Below are positions 45,961 through 51,813 of a stretch of DNA of 51,813 bases, piece after piece. The position numbers and the translations under genes were made by a program. The notes under the pieces were generated by a model. It was not told the DNA's origin and made no database searches. It worked only from the letters and a program-made list of their open reading frames with translations. This stretch comes from Burkholderiales bacterium (lineage in GTDB: Bacteria > Pseudomonadota > Gammaproteobacteria > Burkholderiales > SG8-39). How positions within the stretch are numbered: the first letter of the stretch is position 1; each line of letters opens with the position of its first letter. The DNA lies in the NCBI GenBank assembly GCA_017880775.1, contig JADGRQ010000032.1, forward strand, positions 1 through 51,813, written 5' to 3'.

Positions 45961-47433
45961 ATGCGTTTGCTGCTCGCGATGATGAAGCACGAAACCAACA
46001 CCTTTTCACCGGTGGTGACCGACCTCGCGCGGTTCGCGCGCGCCGGGGGCTCCATCCCGCCCCGCGGCGCAGAAGCAATCGCCGCCTACCGCGGCACCGG
46101 CACCGTGACCGGCGCGTTCATCGACATCGCCGAGCGCGAGGGCGCGGAAATCGAGATGGCGATCGCCGCCGATGCCTGGCCGAGCGGACCGGTCGAGGAC
46201 GACGCCTATGCCGCAATCACCGGCGCGATCCTCGCCGCGGTGAAAAAGGGCGGCTTCGACGCGATCCTTCTCGACCTGCACGGTGCGATGGTGACGCGCA
46301 GCCATGAAGACGGCGAAGGAACGCTGCTTTCGCGCATCCGCGCCATCGACCCGAAGACGCCGATCGCGGTCGGCTACGACATGCACTCCAACGTCTACCA
46401 GGAGATGGTTGCAAACGCCGACGTGGTCGCCGGATACCAGACCTATCCGCATGTGGACATGTACGAAACCGGCCGCCGCGCCGGCGACGCGTTGATGCGC
46501 ATGCTTAAAGGCGAAGTGAGGCCGACCACGGCCTGGGGCAACGTGCCGATGCTGCCGCACGTGATGCGCCAGGGCACGGACGACGAGCCGAATCGCTCGC
46601 TGCAGGCGCGTGCGCGTGAGATGGAGAGGCAGGGGGCGCTGTGCGCGAGCGTGTTCGTCGGTTTTCCGCATGCCGACATCCGCAACGCCGGCCTCTCTGC
46701 AGTGGTGGTCACAGACAACGATCAGGCGCAGGCCGAGCGCTTGCGCGACGAGCTGCTGAAACGGGCCTGGGATGCGCGCGAGCAGTTCGTCTACCGTATC
46801 GAAAAGCTCGAGGATTCGGTGGCGCGCGCGAAGGCGATGACCGAAGGCCCGGTAATCCTGCTCGATCATTACGACAATGCGGCCTCGGGCGGCACGATGG
46901 ACACCACGCGGGTGCTGGCCGAAATCCTGCGCCAGGGGCTGGAGAATGTCGCAGCCTTCGCGATCTTCGATCCGCCGGCGGTCGAGCAGGCGATTGCAGC
47001 CGGCATCGGCGCGCAAGTCACGCTGTCCATCGGCGGCAAGCTGAAGATGCCGATGCTGCCCGCCGAGAGCCGTCCGCTCGAGGTGAGCGGCCGGGTGAAG
47101 ACGATCTTCGACGGGAAGTACCGCGCCAGGGGCCCGATGTCGCGCGGCGTGCACCAGGACATGGGCCGCGCGGTGGTGCTCGATACCGGCCGCGTCGAGA
47201 TCGCGCTCATCTCGCGCCACGTCGAGCCTTTCGATGTCAATGCGCTGCTGTCGCTGGGCATCGACCCGATGCAGAAGCGCTATGTGATGCTGAAGAGCCG
47301 CATCCACTGGCGTGCCGGCATGGGGCAGCTCGCGAAAGCCGTGGTCGAGTGCGCGGGTGTGGGGGTATGCACTTCGGATTACGCGCAGCATACGTTTCGC
47401 AAGCTGCGGCGGCCGATTTTTCCGCTGGATTGA
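45961..47433 (+). CDS. M81-family metallopeptidase, MlrC (microcystin LR degradation protein C)-like
   Basis: A 490-residue MlrC-family protein. N-terminal MMKHETNTFSP, LDLHGAMVTRSHEDGEG, GYDMHSNVYQEMVANADVVAGYQTYPHVDMYETG (in overlapping parts) and LLDHYDNAASGGTMDTT are family hallmarks, including the likely zinc-binding Glu/His and Asp/His residues. GGAGGGAGGCGGG precedes the ATG. MlrC homologues are widespread in bacteria that do not degrade microcystin, and here the neighbour is an enolase-superfamily dehydratase, so a small-molecule amide or lactam substrate is more likely than a toxin. Confidence 0.9.
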   Translation: MRLLLAMMKHETNTFSPVVTDLARFARAGGSIPPRGAEAIAAYRGTGTVTGAFIDIAEREGAEIEMAIAADAWPSGPVEDDAYAAITGAILAAVKKGGFDAILLDLHGAMVTRSHEDGEGTLLSRIRAIDPKTPIAVGYDMHSNVYQEMVANADVVAGYQTYPHVDMYETGRRAGDALMRMLKGEVRPTTAWGNVPMLPHVMRQGTDDEPNRSLQARAREMERQGALCASVFVGFPHADIRNAGLSAVVVTDNDQAQAERLRDELLKRAWDAREQFVYRIEKLEDSVARAKAMTEGPVILLDHYDNAASGGTMDTTRVLAEILRQGLENVAAFAIFDPPAVEQAIAAGIGAQVTLSIGGKLKMPMLPAESRPLEVSGRVKTIFDGKYRARGPMSRGVHQDMGRAVVLDTGRVEIALISRHVEPFDVNALLSLGIDPMQKRYVMLKSRIHWRAGMGQLAKAVVECAGVGVCTSDYAQHTFRKLRRPIFPLD

Positions 47434-47446
47434 CCGGAGCAACACG

Positions 47447-48676
47447 ATGACAGCGGCAATCAAAGTTACTTCCAAGGTGACCGGCGTCGAAACGCTGAGC
47501 TGCGATGCAGGCTGGCGCAACTACCACTTCGTGAAGTTGACCACCGACGACGGGATCGTCGGCTGGAGCGAGTTCGATGAAGGCTTCGGGGCGCCGGGTG
47601 TTGCGGCGGCCATCCAGAGGCTCAGAGCGCGCGTCATCGGCCAGCCGGTCGGTGCGCATGAACGCATTTATGCCGAGCTCTACGCCGTGACCCGGCCGGC
47701 CGCAGGCGGCGTGGTGGCACTCGCGATGGGCGCCATCGAGAACGCGCTGCTCGATGCAAAGGCCAAGGCGCTTGGCGTGCCCTGCTACGAACTGCTCGGC
47801 GGCAAGCTGCGCGACTGCATCCGCGTCTACTGGTCGCACTGCGCCACCTGGCGTATCAACCATCCGGACTTCTACAAGCCGGCCATCACCAGCCTCGATG
47901 GCGTCAAGGCGATCGGCCGCGAGGTGCGCGAGCGGGGCTTTACCGCCTGCAAGACCAACATTTTCGTCTACGACGAGAACAGGCAGAACCCGAAGGGCTG
48001 GCGGCCGGGCTTCGGCTCGCCCAGCTATCCCGAGCTGAACGTCGATCGGCACGTGCTCAGGAACCTGCGCATGCACCTGGAGGCCTTGCGCGACGGCACG
48101 GGGCCCGAGGTCGACATCCTGCTCGACCTCAATTTCAATGCCAAGACGGAAGGCTATCTCAGGATCCTGCGCAACATCGCCCACCTCGACATGTTCTGGA
48201 TCGAGCTCGACACGTACTCGCCGGAGGCACTGGGCTACATTCGCAGGCAGAGCCCGCACCCGATCGCTTCGTGCGAGACACTGCTGGGCGTGCGCGAGTT
48301 CCTGCCGTACTTCCGCGAGCAGGCCATGGACGTGGCGATCATCGATACGCCCTGGAACGGTGTATGGCAGTCGATGAAGATCGCCAATCTGGCCGAGGCG
48401 CACGAGGTCAACGTCGCGCCGCACAACTTCTACGGCCATCTGTGCACGATGATGAACGCGCACTTCTCCGCCGCCGTGCCGAACCTGCGCATCATGGAAA
48501 CCGACATCGACCGGATCGAATGGGACCACGAGCTTTTCACGCACGCGCCGGAGTATGCCGAGGGCCACCTGGTGATGCCGGACCGGCCGGGTTGGGGCAC
48601 CGAGCCGAACGAGGCGGCGCTGCGGACAAGGCCGCCGAAGGCGGCAGGGCTGTTAAATTACGGGAAGAAGAGTTGA
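47447..48676 (+). CDS. enolase-superfamily (mandelate racemase/muconate lactonizing enzyme) protein
   Basis: A 409-residue MR/MLE family protein: N-terminal capping domain (residues 1 to about 130), then a barrel with metal ligands visible in ILLDLNFN, FWIELDTY and ASCETLLG, and a catalytic-site histidine in NVAPHNFYGHL. It is probably an acid-sugar dehydratase or racemase. It starts 13 bases after the MlrC stop with CGGAG upstream, so the two form an operon. Specificity cannot be assigned. Confidence 0.88.
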   Translation: MTAAIKVTSKVTGVETLSCDAGWRNYHFVKLTTDDGIVGWSEFDEGFGAPGVAAAIQRLRARVIGQPVGAHERIYAELYAVTRPAAGGVVALAMGAIENALLDAKAKALGVPCYELLGGKLRDCIRVYWSHCATWRINHPDFYKPAITSLDGVKAIGREVRERGFTACKTNIFVYDENRQNPKGWRPGFGSPSYPELNVDRHVLRNLRMHLEALRDGTGPEVDILLDLNFNAKTEGYLRILRNIAHLDMFWIELDTYSPEALGYIRRQSPHPIASCETLLGVREFLPYFREQAMDVAIIDTPWNGVWQSMKIANLAEAHEVNVAPHNFYGHLCTMMNAHFSAAVPNLRIMETDIDRIEWDHELFTHAPEYAEGHLVMPDRPGWGTEPNEAALRTRPPKAAGLLNYGKKS

Positions 48677-48700
48677 AACCCTGAACGAAGGAGTCGATCG

Positions 48701-49519
48701 ATGTCCCACCCGACCGAGAAACTTGCCGTCGTCGATCCGATCTGGTCGGCCATGCGCGAGGAAGCGCTTCAAATGGCGGCCGACGAGCCGGCGATGGCGG
48801 CCATGATCCACAACTCCGTGCTGGTGCATGACAGCCTCGAGACGGCGCTCACCGCGCGGCTCGCCGAAAAGCTGTCGTCGGGCGATTTGTCGGCGCTGCA
48901 ACTCCATCCGCTGTTCGACGAAGCTCTTGCCGCCGACGCCGGGATCGCGGGAAGCCTGCGCGCCGATATCGCCGCCGTGAGCGACCGCGATCCGGCAAGC
49001 CGCAGCGTGCTCAAACCGCTGCTGTTCCTGAAGGGCTTCCAGGCGCTGGCGACCCACAGGATCGCCCATTGGCTGTGGCTGCATGGCCGCCAAGCGCTGG
49101 CGCTGCACCTGCAAAGCCGTAGTTCCGAGATATTCGGCGTCGATATTCACCCCGCTGCGCGCTTCGGACGCGGCGTGTTCATCGACCATGCGACGGGCGT
49201 GGTCGTAGGGGAGACAGCGGTGGTCGAGGACGATGTCTCGATGCTGCAGGGTGTGACGCTTGGCGGGACAGGCAAGGAGACCGGCGATCGCCATCCGAAA
49301 ATCCGCCGCGGCGTGCTGATCAGCGCCGGTGCCAAGGTGCTCGGCAACATCGAGATCGGCGCCCATGCCAAGATTGGCGCCGGCAGCGTGGTGCTGGAAG
49401 CGGTGCCGCCCGGCTGCACTGCGGCGGGCGTTCCGGCCAGGCTGGTCGGCAAGTGCGGCTCCGACAATCCGGCGCGCGAGATGGACCATAGCCTGCCGCC
49501 GGCACCGCCGGAGACATGA
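48701..49519 (+). CDS. cysE: serine O-acetyltransferase
   Basis: A 272-residue CysE with an N-terminal helical domain (1 to about 150) and a left-handed beta-helix C-terminal domain. DIHPAARFGRGVFIDHATGVVVGET (in overlapping parts), MLQGVTLGGTGKETGDRHPKI and GSVVLEAVPPGCTAAGVPA are diagnostic. It acetylates serine with acetyl-CoA, the first step of cysteine synthesis. Its stop overlaps the sirtuin ATG (ATGA). Confidence 0.95.
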   Translation: MSHPTEKLAVVDPIWSAMREEALQMAADEPAMAAMIHNSVLVHDSLETALTARLAEKLSSGDLSALQLHPLFDEALAADAGIAGSLRADIAAVSDRDPASRSVLKPLLFLKGFQALATHRIAHWLWLHGRQALALHLQSRSSEIFGVDIHPAARFGRGVFIDHATGVVVGETAVVEDDVSMLQGVTLGGTGKETGDRHPKIRRGVLISAGAKVLGNIEIGAHAKIGAGSVVLEAVPPGCTAAGVPARLVGKCGSDNPAREMDHSLPPAPPET

Positions 49520-50271
49520 ACGCCACAACCGAATCGGTGCGCGGCTGGATCGCGGCGGCCGAGCGCGTCGTCGTGCTCACCGGCGCGGGGATCTCGACCG
49601 ACTCGGGAATTCCGGACTTTCGCGGCCCGCAGGGCGTCTGGACGAAAAATCCGGCCGCGGAAAAACTTTCCACGCTGCAGAACTATCTCGCCGAACCGGA
49701 TGTGCGCAAAGCGGCGTGGCGTGCGCGGGTCGCAAGCCCGACCTGGGAAGCAAAGCCCAATGCCGGCCACCGCGCTCTGTTCGCACTCGAGCAGCGCGGC
49801 AAGCTGCGCGCGCTCGTCACGCAGAACATCGACGGGCTGCACCAGAAGGCGGGCCATGCGCCCGAGCGAGTGATCGAGGTGCACGGCACGATGCACGGCG
49901 TGACCTGCTGGGGCTGCGGCTGGAAGGGGCCGATGCTGCCGGTGCTCGAGCGCGTGCGCGCGGGGGAGGAGGATCCGCCCTGCGCGCTGTGCGGCGGAAT
50001 CCTGAAGAGCGCAACGATTTCCTTTGGCCAGGCGTTGGTGCCGGAGGTGATCGATCGCGCGATGCGGGCGGCGGCTGAAGCCGACCTGCTGCTCGCGGTG
50101 GGCACCAGCCTGCAGGTCTATCCTGTTGCCGGCGCGGTACCGGCTGCGCGCTCGGCCGGGGCGAAGATCGTGATCGTTAACGCGCAGCCGACGCCTTTTG
50201 ACGATATCGCAGACGCGGTATTGCCAGGATCGATCGGCGAGATCCTTCCGGACATCTGCGGCTGCGGATGA
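49516..50271 (+). CDS. Sir2-family NAD-dependent protein deacylase
   Basis: A 251-residue sirtuin. Motifs: VLTGAGISTDSGIPDFRG (residues 20-37), TQNIDGLHQKAGH, catalytic His in EVHGTMH, zinc cysteines in CWGCGW and CALCGG, and VGTSLQVYPVAG. It removes acyl groups from lysines using NAD. It is translationally coupled to cysE by a four-base overlap; a functional link is not obvious, though acetyl-CoA synthetases and other acyl-CoA ligases (two encoded in this window) are known sirtuin targets. Confidence 0.94.
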   Translation: MNATTESVRGWIAAAERVVVLTGAGISTDSGIPDFRGPQGVWTKNPAAEKLSTLQNYLAEPDVRKAAWRARVASPTWEAKPNAGHRALFALEQRGKLRALVTQNIDGLHQKAGHAPERVIEVHGTMHGVTCWGCGWKGPMLPVLERVRAGEEDPPCALCGGILKSATISFGQALVPEVIDRAMRAAAEADLLLAVGTSLQVYPVAGAVPAARSAGAKIVIVNAQPTPFDDIADAVLPGSIGEILPDICGCG

Positions 50272-50370
50272 ATGAGGATAGATCCTATAGTAGAGGGCCG
50301 CGCGGGCTACTCTCTGGTGGCTTTCTCAAACTGAGTAACCCCAGTTGGAGGCTTGCGTTTGGCGACGACA

Positions 50371-50853
50371 TCAAGCACCGCCAGGTGACGATGTCTGCGG
50401 CAGATCTGATGTAGCTTGCATTGGTCGCAATACCCCCTCGACCACGATGCGGTGAAAGTGCACGTGGGGATTAAGCAGAACGCCAAAGCGGCGAATGAAT
50501 GCGACTGCGCCGATCTGGGACGCTGGACCCGCACCCGGGCTGCACTGGCGCAAACCCTGCTCCGCTGAACCTAGGAAGATGTGCAGGGTGGCGTTCTGGA
50601 TTACCGGATCGCTTTGCGGGTAACAGCGCAACTGTTTCAGTACCGAAAGCGTCCACTGCCGGACCGGCAGGCGCGGAATGACGTGGTCGGCGAGATGGGC
50701 GGCGGTCTCCACCATGCGTCAGGTGTTGCAGGCCGGACACACGCCTCGTCCCTTGCAGGACCAGGCGATGAGGAAGTCGTTGCCGCACTCGGCGCACCGG
50801 GGCGGCGATAGAGCACGGTAGGAGGTGACGCGCAGGGGGCGGCGGCGGACATG
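50371..50853 (-). pseudogene. IS91-like transposase fragment with an in-frame stop
   Basis: On the minus strand, SYRALSPPRCAECGNDFLIA, WSCKGRGVCPACNT (zinc ribbon), [22 protein letters not shown] (in parts) and [19 protein letters not shown] (the HxH of the Y2/HUH transposase) form a clear IS91-family transposase segment. A TGA at 50718-50716 interrupts it where an Arg codon (CGA) is expected, and the frame leaves homology after VVEGV. Both ends are missing: the N-terminus is fused to a PAS reading frame and the catalytic tyrosines are absent. It is a remnant, not an active element. Confidence 0.75.
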
Positions 50854-51123
50854 GAACTTCGCGAGTCCATAGTGGTGGTGCGCGCCGTGCTTGGCCGGCG
50901 CGATCAGCTCGGTGGGCACGCGGCCGACCGCCTCGCCGGGCGACCAGCCGAACATCGCTTCGGTCTTGCCGTTCCAGTCGATGATGACGCTCTGCTGGTC
51001 GATGGTGACCACGGCGTCGCTGGCTGTGTCGATCAGGCGGCGGACGCGCTCGTCGAGTTTCTGGTTGAGGCGCCGCTCCCTTTCGAGGTCGGATTGGTCG
51101 GTGGCGGGGCGGTGGTCGATCAT
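50719..51123 (-). pseudogene. PAS-domain reading frame fused to the IS91-like fragment
   Basis: A 134-codon frame. Residues about 28-90 form a PAS domain (LIDTASDAVVTIDQQSVIID, NGKTEAMFGWSPGEAVGR) as found in sensor kinases and diguanylate cyclases. It follows a short coiled segment (ERERRLNQKLDERVRR). After GLAKF the sequence switches to the IS91-like zinc-ribbon region. It is most simply a sensor gene truncated by insertion, with the rest lost. The reading frame stays open upstream of the ATG (to about 51195) without another good start. The output domain is absent, so signalling function is unlikely. Confidence 0.6.
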
Positions 51124-51193
51124 GCCCAGCGGGGTCTGGGCGGCGTGGGCATTCTGGCGGGGGTCTCGTCCGACGAATAAAGAGCCGCCGCAA

Positions 51194-51410
51194 CCGGGGG
51201 TTGTCAGAATTCTTTACTGCACCGAATCGAGGGCAAAAGTCACTGGCCGGAGCCTTAGCGGCTGATTCTTAGGGTAATTGTTCGTCCGACATTACGCTGG
51301 CATTGCATGAGTCCCGGGAATCAGGCGGATATGTTGTCGAATTTCTTTACAATATTCAGTTGAATCTTGAGATCGTTTTTTCAAGGCATTGAAAGATAAT
51401 AGATTTTCAA
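51194..51410. other. AT-richer intergenic stretch, nothing recognised
   Basis: The base composition drops clearly from the high GC of the rest of the window. I see no gene, RNA or terminator that I can support between the PAS remnant and the promoter candidate at 51412. Confidence 0.5.
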
Positions 51411-51411
51411 T

Positions 51412-51428
51412 CCGGCCCGTATGTTGCT
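51412..51428 (+). promoter_or_regulatory. candidate sigma-54 (RpoN) promoter
   Basis: CCGGCCCGTATGTTGCT resembles TGGCACG-N4-TTGCW. The essential GG (51414-51415) and GC (51426-51427) are exactly ten bases apart, and TTGC is intact; mismatches are T to C and A to C in the -24 element. It lies about 105 bases before the secreted-protein start. PEP-CTERM genes are often RpoN/PrsR-controlled, which fits. Confidence 0.5.
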
Positions 51429-51453
51429 TGACTAATCATCGGACAGGAGAACG

Positions 51454-51474
51454 ATGACTTCTGTATTACTGTAA
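51454..51474 (+). other. possible six-codon leader frame
   Basis: ATG-ACT-TCT-GTA-TTA-CTG-TAA (MTSVLL) preceded by an excellent Shine-Dalgarno sequence (CAGGAG, six bases upstream), in the 5' untranslated region of the secreted-protein gene. It could be a translated leader or an accidental ribosome site. Confidence 0.25.
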
Positions 51475-51534
51475 GGTTTAAGTTTTTTTGGCGTACTCAC
51501 ACTGAAATTTTCACCTACGAGAAGAGGAAATGCG

Positions 51535-51813
51535 ATGAAGAAATTAAAACCCGGAACAATTGCTGCGTTGACCGCTGCCATGTTCGGTTTGGCATTGATC
51601 AGCACTGCACGGGCCGCTTCGATTTCAGTCGATTTCGAGACAGCCCCTGGGACAAGCTACGACCTGTTCTTCGGGGCCACCCAGAGCACGGACCAGTCCC
51701 TCTCCCCAAGTCATTCGGCACAGTTGAACGATCCTGTGAACAGTTCAACGGTCCGGATCATTCCATCAGGGTTAAAGCTCGGATCGACCGAAGGCTCATT
51801 TTCTGCCTATCTC
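51535..51813 (+). CDS. secreted protein, 5' part only (possible PEP-CTERM protein)
   Basis: 93 codons are present and the frame is open at the right edge. AAGAGGAA precedes the ATG. A typical signal peptide (KKLKP start, hydrophobic core AALTAAMFGLALIS, cleavage after ARA) is followed by a Ser/Thr-rich beta-type sequence (SISVDFETAPGTSYDLFFG, then AQLNDPVNSSTVRI). This style, in a sequence with a sigma-54 promoter candidate, is typical of PEP-CTERM/exosortase-sorted extracellular proteins, but the diagnostic C-terminal tail is outside the window. It could equally be another secreted beta-sandwich protein. Confidence 0.7.
   Translation, partial: MKKLKPGTIAALTAAMFGLALISTARAASISVDFETAPGTSYDLFFGATQSTDQSLSPSHSAQLNDPVNSSTVRIIPSGLKLGSTEGSFSAYL

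Noticed and set aside
45961-47433. Microcystin degradation as the role of the MlrC-like gene
   Set aside because: The mlrA, mlrB and mlrD genes are absent and MlrC homologues are common in non-degraders.
50307-50534. Minus-strand frame overlapping the end of the IS91-like fragment (contains [21 protein letters not shown])
   Set aside because: It looks like shifted continuation or flanking sequence of the decayed element, not an independent gene; no start signal or known domain.

Overview
The window is high-GC, densely packed bacterial DNA with mostly short intergenic gaps and many 1-8 bp start/stop overlaps. The gene content is catabolic: acyl-CoA metabolism, Liv-type and Ugp-type ABC importers, many short-chain dehydrogenases, a MlrC-type M81 protein and a likely secreted PEP-CTERM-type protein. 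This fits an environmental, metabolically versatile proteobacterium, most probably a betaproteobacterium (Burkholderiales/Rhodocyclales-like). That placement is inference from gene content; no rRNA or tRNA gene was seen.

Layout. (1) 1-3300: a LacI-family regulator with a near-perfect LacI-type operator, divergent from small membrane-protein genes and from a gene running off the left edge, then an MFS transporter. (2) 3.3-7.1 kb: hotdog thioesterase, SDR and aldehyde dehydrogenase on the minus strand, divergent from a zinc alcohol dehydrogenase. (3) 7.2-9.1 kb: small hypothetical genes around a Crp/Fnr regulator. (4) 9.1-20.0 kb, minus strand: a five-gene Liv-type ABC importer, a biuretase-like cysteine hydrolase, an exported alpha/beta hydrolase, a FadB/FadJ-like bifunctional enzyme, a thiolase and a ketopantoate-reductase-like enzyme. 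(5) 20.2-26.1 kb, plus strand: acyl-CoA ligase, enoyl-CoA hydratase, cell-wall amidase, a membrane protein, MaoC dehydratase, cyclase-family hydrolase and SDR. Regions 4 and 5 look like uptake, CoA activation and beta-oxidation of an unidentified carboxylic acid.

(6) 26.2-43.9 kb is the most interesting part: a 2-aminoethylphosphonate (AEP) mineralisation island. PhnW transaminates AEP to phosphonoacetaldehyde, PhnY oxidises it to phosphonoacetate, and PhnA hydrolyses that to acetate and phosphate. Just downstream of phnY lie a Na/Pi-cotransporter family protein (possible Pi efflux), alanine dehydrogenase (can recycle the alanine made by PhnW to pyruvate and ammonia) and a DMT permease. In front of phnA are a LicC/PntC-like nucleotidyltransferase and a stand-alone MetE-core protein. 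Divergent from these is a six-gene operon of Ugp-type ABC importer, GpdQ-like phosphodiesterase and FGGY pentulose kinase. Together this suggests uptake and cleavage of an esterified phosphonate or phosphodiester followed by complete AEP breakdown. The roles of the nucleotidyltransferase and MetE-like protein are not explained by known AEP pathways.

(7) 43.9-50.3 kb: a second acyl-CoA ligase, MlrC-family protein, enolase-superfamily dehydratase, serine acetyltransferase and sirtuin. (8) 50.3-51.2 kb: a broken IS91-like transposase fragment fused to a PAS-domain reading frame. (9) 51.2-51.8 kb: an AT-richer stretch with a sigma-54 promoter candidate in front of a secreted protein that runs off the right edge.

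Other observations are a dispersed palindromic repeat (IPAFAGMT type) that supplies both the Shine-Dalgarno sequence and part of the signal peptide of the cell-wall amidase, and a Walker A Lys-to-Arg replacement in the LivF-like ATPase.
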